DNA from: an uncultured Bacteroidales bacterium
GTDB lineage: Bacteria; Bacteroidota; Bacteroidia; Bacteroidales; Lentimicrobiaceae
Direction: 5' to 3'
Length of the DNA stretch: 11,659 nucleotides
Assembly (NCBI GenBank): GCA_937864935.1
Contig: CALMDN010000428.1
Location: forward strand, 1-11,659
Of this stretch, positions 1 to 6,671 are shown one piece after another. Under the pieces are notes generated by a model. That model was given only the letters and a program-made list of their open reading frames with translations, ran no database searches and was not told the origin of the DNA. The stretch's first letter is position 1. Each line of letters starts with the position of its first letter. The position numbers were made by a program, and so were the translations under genes.

Positions 1-1
1 G

Positions 2-460
2 CAGGACCTGACCATCCTCGTGGTAGGAAAAGGAACGCACAAGAAATATCTTGAAAGCAGGATCAAAGAAGAAAAACTTGCCAATATCCTTGTTTTCGAT
101 TACCTGCCGAGGGCTGACTACGAAAAACTGGCCATGTTGGCCGATGTTGGCCTGATCTCACTCAACGAAAAGTTCACCATTCCCAATACACCCTCACGCA
201 CCCTTGCATATTACAATCTGAAAAAACCGGTTTTCGCCATCGTTGACCCGAATACAGATTATGGCGATATGCTGTCAAGTGACCAGACAGGATTCTGCTG
301 TGTTTATGGTGACCACGAAAGTTACCGCAAACACTTCGACGCCCTCTATTCCGATAAGGGTTTACGTGAGAAAATGGGCGAAAACGGATACCAGGCACTA
401 ACAACAAAATATACTCCCCGCAGAACCTACGAAATTATCCTGCAGCATTGTGGTATGTAG
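2..460 (+). CDS. Glycosyltransferase family 4, C-terminal part (5' end outside window)
   Basis: This is the C-terminal ~152 residues of a GT-B fold glycosyltransferase, open at the window's left edge. The reading frame continues upstream of the internal GTG at position 20, so that codon is not the real start. The visible part resembles the nucleotide-sugar-binding domain of GT4 enzymes. It opens with the strand 'LTILVVGKG', followed by a loop ending in 'FDYLPRADYEKL'. 'ADVGLISL' comes next, then the 'NTPSRTLAYYNLKKPVFAI' segment, which corresponds to the conserved P-S-K/R-x-x-x-Y-x-x-x-x-P-V region. The C-terminus has the usual 'LREKMGENGYQAL' helix. It probably adds one sugar to a lipid-linked repeat unit at the inner membrane. 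Donor and acceptor cannot be read from the sequence. The next gene follows after 39 bases in the same direction, which suggests one operon. Confidence 0.85.
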   Translation, partial: QDLTILVVGKGTHKKYLESRIKEEKLANILVFDYLPRADYEKLAMLADVGLISLNEKFTIPNTPSRTLAYYNLKKPVFAIVDPNTDYGDMLSSDQTGFCCVYGDHESYRKHFDALYSDKGLREKMGENGYQALTTKYTPRRTYEIILQHCGM

Positions 461-499
461 GAAATAAGGGAAGCTCTCTTTAACACAACAAACAACAAC

Positions 500-1498
500 A
501 TGAAACGGATACTTTACTTTGGATATTACCTGAAACAAACCGACCGGGAAAAGTTTTTCAGGTTTCTCAATTATGCTGCCCGTGAATCCGGGAAAAGCAA
601 ATTCCTGCTGTTGCCCGATCTGTTTTTCTCAACTTTCAGGTACAACATTTCCCTGCTCGACTATTTCTACTTCCGGTTCTACAACAAACCGGCCGGCGAA
701 AGAAAATTTTGGGCCGGCAGCGGCTATATGTATGAGTATCATCTCATCATGAATCCGAAAAACAGCCGGGATATACTCGAAAACAAAATTAAATTTCTTG
801 ATAAATATCACGAGTTCGTCAAAAGGTGTCATTATACCCTTCCCGAGTTGAAAGGCAATAAGTCGCTCGGCAGAGAATTGCTTTCCAACGCCTCGGGTAA
901 GATTGTACTGAAGCTCTCCACCGGTCAGGTAGGGGCAGAAGTTAAGGTTTACAAAAGTGATCAGTTCACACCGGAAACACTGGTTACTGAAATGGAACGC
1001 CTCGGATTTGACCTGGCTGAAGAGTATGTAATTCAGCACCAGTCGCTTATGGATATTTCGCCTACAGGATTAAACACCCTCAGGGTCTTTACCCAGCTTG
1101 AAGGCGATGAAGTTGTCTTTCTCGGTGCAAGGCTCCGGGTTTCGGTCAATTCTCCTGTCGACAATATGGGAGCCGGTAATCTGGCTGCTTCTGTAAACAT
1201 GGAAACCGGGGTTGTTGATGGACCCGGGGTATACAGCGACATTACCAAATCCGACGAAACAGTTCATCCGGTTACAGGCATCGGTATTGTCGGTTTTCAG
1301 ATCCCGTTCTGGAAGGAAATCACCGGTTTTGTTACCCAGGCAGCAAAGCATCATCCGGAGAACAAATCCATTGGCTGGGATATTGCCATCACCCCGTCAG
1401 GACCCGAACTCATCGAAGGCAACCACAACTGGTGTAAGCTTTTATGGCAGTTGCCGGTGAAAAGAGGTCTGAAGCCAATGATCAGCAAATACCACTAA
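500..1498 (+). CDS. Sugar-transfer-associated ATP-grasp protein
   Basis: This 332-residue protein resembles the ATP-grasp family found beside glycosyltransferases (ATPgrasp_ST, similar to alpha-L-glutamate ligases). An N-terminal ~110-residue helical region precedes the ATP-grasp fold. A nucleotide-binding segment 'KLSTGQVG' lies at residues 138-145. 'LNTLRVFT' (191-198) and 'VDNMGAGN' (220-227) follow. The metal-binding end of the fold is 'GWDIAIT' (292-298) plus 'ELIEGNHNW' (303-311), where E306 and N308 are the expected Mg/ATP ligands. ATP-grasp enzymes activate a carboxylate as acyl phosphate and join it to an amine or other nucleophile. The family's location implies transfer of an amino acid or similar acid to a sugar, but the substrate is unproven. 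The ATG start at 500 follows an A/C-rich leader with no Shine-Dalgarno sequence. The gene is complete, and a GNAT gene follows after 18 bases. Confidence 0.85.
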   Translation: MKRILYFGYYLKQTDREKFFRFLNYAARESGKSKFLLLPDLFFSTFRYNISLLDYFYFRFYNKPAGERKFWAGSGYMYEYHLIMNPKNSRDILENKIKFLDKYHEFVKRCHYTLPELKGNKSLGRELLSNASGKIVLKLSTGQVGAEVKVYKSDQFTPETLVTEMERLGFDLAEEYVIQHQSLMDISPTGLNTLRVFTQLEGDEVVFLGARLRVSVNSPVDNMGAGNLAASVNMETGVVDGPGVYSDITKSDETVHPVTGIGIVGFQIPFWKEITGFVTQAAKHHPENKSIGWDIAITPSGPELIEGNHNWCKLLWQLPVKRGLKPMISKYH

Positions 1499-1516
1499 CA
1501 TAAAAATTCACGGGCT

Positions 1517-2110
1517 TTGGTCAGGATACTGCTATTTATCAAACACAGACTCGGGTTTGTCTGGAACATGATTGAGTACCTCAATGGTCTCGTCTTCGGG
1601 ATGCTGCATGGGAAAAAGATCAGCAGCAGCCTTGCCCGGCTTTTCAGGGAATCGAACAGCGGCAGCTTTGTATACCGTCAACTCAACAGTGCCGACATTC
1701 CGGCTCTGGAGATATTCTTCGCTGCCCAGCATTCCGAACAATTCAGTTTCTTCAGGCCCCACAAATTCGATTTGAAGTCATTGATGCGGCTGAACCGTAA
1801 CCCTTCGTTTCTGATGATGGGTGTTTTTAAGGAAAGCGAGATCGTCGGCTACTTTTTCCTCAGATTTTTTGTCAACAAAAAATGCTTCATTGGCCGTATC
1901 GTTGATGGAAATCACCAGCGTCAGGGCATTGCCAGAAGCATGAATCACATCATGTACCAGACAGCCTGGCAGAACGGTTTCAGGTGTCTGTCAACAATAT
2001 CGAAACAGAACAGTTCGATCTACAATTTTCATCTGGCTGACAAGAATTTTGTCGTCCTGAAGGAGCTTCCGAATGATTACCTCCTGGTTGAAATCAAAAA
2101 TCCGGGATGA
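1517..2110 (+). CDS. GNAT family N-acetyltransferase
   Basis: This 197-residue protein has a C-terminal GNAT domain (roughly residues 50-195). The acyl-CoA pyrophosphate-binding motif A is seen at about 127-140 as 'RIVDGNHQRQGIAR', matching Q/R-x-x-G-x-G/A. Before it comes the strand pair 'FLMMGVFKESEIVGYFFLRFF', a typical GNAT feature. The first ~45 residues are an extra basic/hydrophobic segment rich in aromatics, which may lie on the membrane. The start chosen is TTG at 1517. An in-frame ATG at 1568 would remove 17 residues of this segment and cannot be excluded. GNAT enzymes move an acyl group, usually acetyl, from acyl-CoA to an amine. In this locus the 4-amino group of the sugar made by the aminotransferase/dehydratase pair is the obvious candidate, by inference only. 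Its stop codon overlaps a downstream ATG (ATGA) that opens only a 28-codon frame. Confidence 0.8.
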   Translation: MVRILLFIKHRLGFVWNMIEYLNGLVFGMLHGKKISSSLARLFRESNSGSFVYRQLNSADIPALEIFFAAQHSEQFSFFRPHKFDLKSLMRLNRNPSFLMMGVFKESEIVGYFFLRFFVNKKCFIGRIVDGNHQRQGIARSMNHIMYQTAWQNGFRCLSTISKQNSSIYNFHLADKNFVVLKELPNDYLLVEIKNPG

Positions 2111-2158
2111 AAACAAACCTTAAGGATTTCTTGAAGGGTTCAGCTTTAATCCGGTGCT

Positions 2159-2815
2159 TTGAAATACGGAACCTGCGGCAAAAGATTGTTTGACCTGATG
2201 GTGTCGGGTGTACTGCTTGTCATGCTCTTGCTGCCGGCAGTTGTTTTCTCTGCTTTGGTTCTGCTTACCGGCAACGGACCGGTCTTCTTTACGCAGACAC
2301 GCATTGGAAGAAATGCACAACCCTTCCGGATCATAAAATTCCGGACAATGAAACCCACGGTGGGGGGGAGTGTGGTATCGGTAAGGGGCGATGCACGGAT
2401 AACTTACCTGGGCCGGTTTCTGAGAAGAACCAAACTTGATGAACTTCCCGAACTGATCAATGTGCTGAAGGGTGAGATGAGTCTTGTAGGTCCCCGCCCC
2501 GATGTGCCAGGTTTCGCAGATATGCTCACCGGGGAAAGCAGGGAAATTCTTACACTCAGACCAGGGATAACAGGCGCAGCCAGCCTCAGGTATATCAACG
2601 AAGAATTGCTGCTGGCCGGGGTTTCAGACCCTGAACACTACAACAGAACCATTCTTTATCCCGACAAGGTCCGCATTGAGCTGGGCTATCTCAGAAACCT
2701 GAACTTCAGGCTCGATCTCAGAATAATTGTTTATACACTCATCGGTAGGAAACCTGATTTTTCCTGGATGAATCCTGAACTCAGTTTTCCGGAAGGCAAC
2801 GAATCTGCATCCTGA
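2159..2815 (+). CDS. Bacterial sugar transferase (small phosphoglycosyl transferase, PGT1)
   Basis: This 218-residue monotopic phosphoglycosyl transferase (bacterial sugar transferase family, PglC/WcaJ catalytic domain type) would transfer a phospho-sugar from a UDP-sugar to undecaprenyl phosphate at the inner face of the membrane. It has the N-terminal 'GKRLFDLMVSG' entry and one re-entrant hydrophobic helix (~13-37). 'RIGRNAQPFRIIKFRTM' follows, ending at residue 64. The catalytic 'TKLDELPEL' carries the Asp94-Glu95 dyad, and then come 'LVGPRPDVP' (109-117) and 'RPGITG' (134-139). All key residues are present. The start is TTG at 2159. The frame is closed by a stop at 2147-2149, no ATG precedes the essential KR-x-x-D motif, and so an ATG start is not available. 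It is a paralogue of the gene at 5954-6625 but has the canonical catalytic dyad. It has no N-terminal four-helix domain like WbaP. Confidence 0.93.
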   Translation: MKYGTCGKRLFDLMVSGVLLVMLLLPAVVFSALVLLTGNGPVFFTQTRIGRNAQPFRIIKFRTMKPTVGGSVVSVRGDARITYLGRFLRRTKLDELPELINVLKGEMSLVGPRPDVPGFADMLTGESREILTLRPGITGAASLRYINEELLLAGVSDPEHYNRTILYPDKVRIELGYLRNLNFRLDLRIIVYTLIGRKPDFSWMNPELSFPEGNESAS

Positions 2816-2822
2816 AAAAAAA

Positions 2823-2832
2823 TTACCGGTAA
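2823..2832. repeat. Perfect 10-base palindrome after PGT1
   Basis: TTACCGGTAA is a perfect palindrome just 7 bases after the stop codon of the first sugar transferase, preceded by a run of eight A residues. It has no loop and so is not a terminator hairpin. It could be a protein-binding site or chance. Confidence 0.3.
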
Positions 2833-2898
2833 AACTTTATAAATCTGAACACTAAGGAAATTTCAGGCAGAAGAAGACGGAAAGTCATTTACCTTTTT

Positions 2899-3513
2899 AT
2901 GGTTTCCGTTGTTGTTGTGTCAGTCCTGTTTGTTATGCGGTTCGCCGGAACCTGGCTGGTGAGAAAAGATGTACCTGTAAAAGCGGACGTAATGGTAATG
3001 CTGATGGGCAGCATCCCCGACAGGGTTCTCGAGGCTTCAGACCTATACAGGGCCGGTTATGCAAAAAAAATCATCCTGGTGGAAGAAAATATGGGATCAT
3101 ACAGGAAACTGGAAGAACGGGGGGCGAAAATTCTTTCGAATACAACACAGTGCTTCAATGCCCTGGTTAAGCTGGGCGTTCAAACCAATGATATCACCAT
3201 TCTGCCTGGTGATGCTCAGAGCACACAGGCTGAAGCAATCATTGTCAGGGATTTTCTGAAAGGCAGGCAGGAAACTGAGCGGCTGATTCTGGTTACTTCC
3301 CCCGGGCATACCCGGCGTTCGTGGATTATTTTCAGTCAGGCCTTCAGGAAATCGGGAATGAAAACCAGAATTATCGCAGTACCGAGCAAATACAATGCCT
3401 TCAGTGGTCATGGTTGGTGGAAGCACAAGGAAACAATTCAGACCGTAATGCAGGAATATATCAAACTGTTCAGTTACTTTGTTTTTGAACGCCGCAGACT
3501 CGACGCTGTCTGA
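2899..3513 (+). CDS. Membrane-anchored ElyC/SanA/YdcF (DUF218) family protein
   Basis: This is a 204-residue protein, counted from the first ATG, with one N-terminal transmembrane helix (~1-20) and a DUF218-type Rossmann-like domain, presumably periplasmic. Matching features are the opening strand 'DVMVMLMG', 'RVLEASDLYRAGYAKKIIL' (42-60), 'GDAQSTQAEA' (104-113) and 'LVTSPGHTRRSWIIF' (131-145). These correspond to the family's G-S/T-x-x-N/E-A and T-S-x-x-H-x-x-R-A/S signatures. E. coli ElyC and SanA influence envelope integrity and use of the undecaprenyl-phosphate carrier, but their biochemistry is unresolved. A role here in lipid-carrier-linked polysaccharide synthesis is inference. The ATG at 2899 leaves the helix without its usual positive cytoplasmic flank. 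The same frame is open upstream to 2833 and encodes a run of arginines and lysine directly before the helix, so translation may begin at CTG 2845 or another near-cognate codon. Confidence 0.8.
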   Translation: MVSVVVVSVLFVMRFAGTWLVRKDVPVKADVMVMLMGSIPDRVLEASDLYRAGYAKKIILVEENMGSYRKLEERGAKILSNTTQCFNALVKLGVQTNDITILPGDAQSTQAEAIIVRDFLKGRQETERLILVTSPGHTRRSWIIFSQAFRKSGMKTRIIAVPSKYNAFSGHGWWKHKETIQTVMQEYIKLFSYFVFERRRLDAV

Positions 3514-3528
3514 CCTGGCAGCAGGCGT

Positions 3529-3556
3529 GTTCCGGTTGAATCAGCAACTGCGGAAC
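3529..3556 (+). other. Intergenic hairpin between DUF218 and aminotransferase genes
   Basis: GTTCCGGTTG pairs with CAAC-tg-CGGAAC, forming a ~10-base-pair stem with a 2-base bulge and a 6-base loop (AATCAG). No U-tract follows, so it is not a standard intrinsic terminator. It could stabilise mRNA or set relative expression between the two halves of the operon. This is a structural reading by eye only. Confidence 0.35.
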
Positions 3557-3596
3557 CGCTTCATCTAAATTCGGATAATCAATTTATACATAACCA

Positions 3597-4736
3597 ATGT
3601 CAACACAAAAAATCTGGCTTTCATCGCCCCACACCAGTGGCAGAGAACTTAAATACCTGCACGAAGCACTCGACTCAAACCTGATTGCTCCCTTAGGTCC
3701 CAATGTTACGCAGTTTGAAAACGAAATGGCAGCTTTTACCGGTGTAAAACATGCTTCTGCGCTGAGTTCCGGAACAGCAGCTATTCACCTTGCGCTGATT
3801 CTGCTTGGGGTTAAACAGGGAGATGAAGTGATCGCTTCCTCATTCACCTTTTCGGCTACCGTTAATCCGATCAGATACCTCGACGCTACCCCGGTACTGG
3901 TCGACAGTGAAGCCGATACATTGAATATGTGCCCTGTGGAACTCGAAAAATCAGTGAAAGACCGTATTTCAAAAGGAAAAACACCCAAAGCCATCATTGT
4001 TGTTCACCTTTACGGGATGCCAGCCAATATGGATGCCATCATGGAGGTTGCGGCCCGTTACAATATTCCTGTCATTGAAGATGCAGCCGAAGCCCTCGGC
4101 AGCGAATACAAGGGCAAACGCATGGGCTCTTTCGGGCTCATGGGCATTCTCTCCTTCAATGGAAACAAGATCATTACAACCTCCGGCGGAGGGGCTTTGC
4201 TATCAGATAACGATGAGTATATCAGCCGGTCAAGGATCCTTGCCACCCAGGCCCGTGATGCTGCCCCGCATTACCAGCATTCAGTGATAGGCTACAATTA
4301 CCGCATGAGCAATGTGGTCGCTGCCATCGGCCGCGGTCAGGCCGAAGTATTGCCTGAAAGGATACAGAAACGCAGGGAGAATTTTTTCTTCTATCTTGAA
4401 CACTTGTCAGGATTACCGGGAGTGAGCTTCCAGATCGAACCGGATGAATCTTACTTTTCAAACCACTGGCTTACCACCATGGTAATCGATCCTGCCCTGA
4501 GTGGCGGTATCACCCGCGAAGACCTTCGTATCGGGCTGGAAGCCCTAAATATCGAAACAAGACCTTTGTGGAAACCCATGCACCTGCAGCCCGTATTCAG
4601 CGATTGTCCGGCCTATGTCAACGGGGTTTCTGACAGGCTGTTCGAAAACGGAATCTGTTTACCCTCAAGTTCAAACATTACCGATGAAGAACGCAGTTTT
4701 GTCGTTGCTTCTGTTAAGCAGTTCTTTTCAAAATAA
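3597..4736 (+). CDS. DegT/DnrJ/EryC1/StrS aminotransferase (PglE-like nucleotide-sugar aminotransferase)
   Basis: This is a 379-residue, full-length PLP-dependent sugar aminotransferase. Motifs in order are 'PLGPNVTQFE' (32-41), the cofactor phosphate-binding 'SSGTAAIHLAL' (57-67), 'VHLYGMPANMD' (136-146) and 'IEDAAEALGS' (160-169), with the Asp that contacts the pyridine nitrogen. The internal-aldimine lysine K191 sits in 'SFNGNKIITTSGGG', a stretch that I recall as nearly the same in Campylobacter PglE. The expected reaction is glutamate-dependent amination of a UDP-4-keto-6-deoxy-HexNAc to the 4-amino sugar. The 4-keto substrate would come from the dehydratase that starts 5 bases downstream, which fits the prediction well. 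C-4 stereochemistry cannot be assigned from sequence. The ATG at 3597 has an AT-rich leader and no Shine-Dalgarno sequence. Specific equivalence to PglE over related enzymes such as LegC is likely but not proven. Confidence 0.93.
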   Translation: MSTQKIWLSSPHTSGRELKYLHEALDSNLIAPLGPNVTQFENEMAAFTGVKHASALSSGTAAIHLALILLGVKQGDEVIASSFTFSATVNPIRYLDATPVLVDSEADTLNMCPVELEKSVKDRISKGKTPKAIIVVHLYGMPANMDAIMEVAARYNIPVIEDAAEALGSEYKGKRMGSFGLMGILSFNGNKIITTSGGGALLSDNDEYISRSRILATQARDAAPHYQHSVIGYNYRMSNVVAAIGRGQAEVLPERIQKRRENFFFYLEHLSGLPGVSFQIEPDESYFSNHWLTTMVIDPALSGGITREDLRIGLEALNIETRPLWKPMHLQPVFSDCPAYVNGVSDRLFENGICLPSSSNITDEERSFVVASVKQFFSK

Positions 4737-4741
4737 ATGGT

Positions 4742-5950
4742 ATGATCAACGTAGAAAACTTTATCTCAAAGCATATTACCTTCCGTCAGGAGAGCTTTTT
4801 TCTGAAAGACATTGCAGATAATCACGAGAAGCTGTACAAAGGCATCAGCAACAAATCGGTACTGGTTATCGGTGGAGGCGGGACCATAGGTTCATCCTAC
4901 ATCCGCGAACTGCTGAAATTTGAACCAGCCAGCCTGGTTGTAGCGGATATCAGTGAAAACTACCTTACCGAACTTACCCGCGACCTCCGCAGCCGCTACA
5001 AACTCAAGGTGCCGGAGAAGTACGTTACTTACCCTGTAAACTTCGGAGAGCCTGTTTTTGACCGGGTCTTGGAGAAATATGGTCCCTTCGACATCGTGGC
5101 CAACTTCGCGGCCCACAAACACGTAAGAAGTGAGAAGGATCATTATTCTGTAACTGCGCTGCTTGAAAACAACATCCTGAAAGCCGAAAAACTGCTGGGT
5201 AAACTTGCAGCTGCGCCTCCCGGGCATTTCTTCTGCGTTTCAACCGACAAAGCTGCCAATCCGGTCAACATAATGGGGGCCAGCAAGAAGATTATGGAAG
5301 AGGTGATTATGGCTTATTCCAGCCTTTTCCCGATTACCACTGCCCGGTTTGCCAATGTAGCCTTCTCAAACGGGAGTCTGCTCGCCGGTTACCTCGAACG
5401 ACTGATGAAGGGACAACCCTTTTCCTGTCCGTCCGACATCCGGCGTTTCTTTGTTTCGCCCCAGGAGTCGGGCCAGATATGCCTGATGGCGTGTATGCTG
5501 GGTGAATCGGGCGATATATTTTTCCCGAAGCTGGATGAAGAACAGATGATGAACTTCAGAGACATTACCGTTTCATTCCTCAACGAGCTCGGATATGAGC
5601 CTCTGATCTGTGCTTCGGAAGAGGAAGCCCGTTACGAAGCCACCAGACTCACCCCTGGTTCAAAAGCATACCCGGTATACTTTTTTGTTTCGGAGACCTC
5701 GGGTGAGAAAACCTTTGAGGAGTTTTATACCGAAGGAGAACAGCTTGATCTGGAGACTTTTAAAGCGCTTGGCGTGATCAAGAATGCACCGAAAAAGTCA
5801 TTCAGTGAAATCGGGCTGATGATCGGTGAGCTGAATCGTGTTCTCAAAGATCCGGGGGTGCTCAAGTCTGATATCGTGAAAGTTATGAGTGATTTCCTCC
5901 CGAGTTTCCACCACATTGAAACCGGGAAAAACCTTGACCAAAAAATGTAA
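4742..5950 (+). CDS. CapD-type UDP-N-acetylglucosamine 4,6-dehydratase family protein
   Basis: This 402-residue protein is an NAD(P)-dependent extended short-chain dehydrogenase of the polysaccharide biosynthesis protein CapD group. A ~38-residue N-terminal extension precedes the Rossmann fold. The nucleotide-binding loop is 'GGGGTIGSS' (44-52), followed by the acidic 'VVADISEN' (66-73). 'NFAAHKHVRSEKD' (121-133) matches the family's HKHV region. The catalytic segment 'STDK' (167-170) is followed by 'NIMGASKK', with Met178 where classical SDRs have Tyr. This Met is normal for the PglF/CapD branch, which uses Thr-Asp-Lys. 'RFANVAFSNGS' (202-212) is also diagnostic. The ~100-residue C-terminal region has 'GEKTFEEFYTEGEQ'. 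It should convert UDP-GlcNAc, or a related UDP-HexNAc, to the 4-keto-6-deoxy sugar for the aminotransferase just upstream. It lacks the four-helix membrane domain of PglF and so is soluble. Confidence 0.9.
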   Translation: MINVENFISKHITFRQESFFLKDIADNHEKLYKGISNKSVLVIGGGGTIGSSYIRELLKFEPASLVVADISENYLTELTRDLRSRYKLKVPEKYVTYPVNFGEPVFDRVLEKYGPFDIVANFAAHKHVRSEKDHYSVTALLENNILKAEKLLGKLAAAPPGHFFCVSTDKAANPVNIMGASKKIMEEVIMAYSSLFPITTARFANVAFSNGSLLAGYLERLMKGQPFSCPSDIRRFFVSPQESGQICLMACMLGESGDIFFPKLDEEQMMNFRDITVSFLNELGYEPLICASEEEARYEATRLTPGSKAYPVYFFVSETSGEKTFEEFYTEGEQLDLETFKALGVIKNAPKKSFSEIGLMIGELNRVLKDPGVLKSDIVKVMSDFLPSFHHIETGKNLDQKM

Positions 5951-5953
5951 GTC

Positions 5954-6625
5954 ATGTACACAATCATCAAACGTACCGGAGATATTCTTTTTGCCATCAT
6001 CGGAATCCTGATTTTCCTGCCGTTTTTTATTCCGTTGTCGATAGCGCTGATGCTCACCGGAGAGGGATATGTCTTTTACCTCCAGGAGCGCCGCGGGTAT
6101 AAGAATAAAATGTTCAGGATATGGAAATTTGCAACCATGCTGAAAGCCAGCCCGGGTCTGGGTACCGGAAGCATTACGGTCAGAAATGACTGGCGGCTGA
6201 CCCCTCTGGGTAAATATCTCAGGGGGTCTAAAATAAATGAAATCCCGCAGCTGATCAATATTCTGCTGGGTGAAATGTCGGTTGTTGGTCCCCGCCCGCT
6301 GATGGAAGCTGATTTCGTTAAGTTCTCTGATGAAGTGAAGGCCAGTTTCTACGATTGCAAGCCGGGACTGACAGGCATAGCGTCCATTGTATTCCGCGAT
6401 GAAGAGAAACTGCATTCCGAATCCGGGATGGATCCGCATGAATTCGACCGCCTCTACCTTTCTCCGTTCAAAGGGGCACTCGAAAAATGGTACCGCGATC
6501 ATTGCAATTTCTATACCGATGTCATGATTATTTTTCTGACGGCCGCAGTTATCTTTATGCCCGAAAACCAATGGGCCTATCGTTTGTTTAAAGATCTTCC
6601 GCCGAAGCCTGCTTTCTTCAGTTAA
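5954..6625 (+). CDS. Bacterial sugar transferase with variant catalytic motif (PGT2)
   Basis: This 223-residue monotopic phosphoglycosyl transferase begins 3 bases after the dehydratase stop, which implies tight co-translation with the amino-sugar genes. A hydrophobic re-entrant helix spans ~10-36. The body keeps 'MSVVGPRPL' (108-116) and 'KPGLTGIAS'. Two diagnostic motifs differ from PGT1: 'KFATM' (58-62) replaces KFRTM, and 'SKINEIPQL' replaces xxLDELPQL. Asn95-Glu96 therefore stands where PglC has the Asp nucleophile and Glu. I recall a subfamily with KFAT and INEIPQ/INELPQ motifs in Bacteroidota, so this is probably a subtype and not a mutation. The C-terminal 'DEEKLHSES...DPHEFDRLYLSP' region also fits that subtype. 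It is predicted to load the 4-amino-4,6-dideoxy sugar phosphate onto undecaprenyl phosphate. Activity with Asn in place of Asp is the open question. Confidence 0.9.
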   Translation: MYTIIKRTGDILFAIIGILIFLPFFIPLSIALMLTGEGYVFYLQERRGYKNKMFRIWKFATMLKASPGLGTGSITVRNDWRLTPLGKYLRGSKINEIPQLINILLGEMSVVGPRPLMEADFVKFSDEVKASFYDCKPGLTGIASIVFRDEEKLHSESGMDPHEFDRLYLSPFKGALEKWYRDHCNFYTDVMIIFLTAAVIFMPENQWAYRLFKDLPPKPAFFS

Positions 6626-6627
6626 TT

Positions 6628-6637
6628 GGTAATTACC
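6628..6637. repeat. Perfect 10-base palindrome after PGT2, with T-run
   Basis: GGTAATTACC is a perfect palindrome beginning 3 bases after the PGT2 stop codon, followed by C and six T residues (6639-6644). There is no loop, so a functional terminator is unlikely. Its half-sites (GGTAA/TTACC) are the same as those of the palindrome after PGT1, in the opposite arrangement. Confidence 0.3.
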
Positions 6638-6671
6638 CTTTTTTGTTAACCTGCAGCTAAATTAAATTCCT

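Noticed and set aside
2107..2193. 28-residue frame beginning at an ATG overlapping the GNAT stop (ATGA)
   Set aside because: It runs out of frame into the start of PGT1 and shows no motif. It is probably chance, although ATGA coupling made it worth checking.
2107..2200. Frameshift joining the ATG at 2107 to PGT1 to give it an ATG start
   Set aside because: A +1 shift would be needed, and there is no slippery sequence. PGT1 has a normal family N-terminus from TTG 2159.
5798..6571. 257-codon open frame on the - strand across the dehydratase end and PGT2
   Set aside because: It lies wholly antisense to two genes with clear family motifs, shows no recognisable domain, and is explained by the codon pattern of the + strand genes.
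6628..6645. Palindrome plus T-run read as an intrinsic terminator after PGT2
   Set aside because: The palindrome has no loop and only five base pairs per arm, too weak to terminate. Genes continue closely in the same direction.
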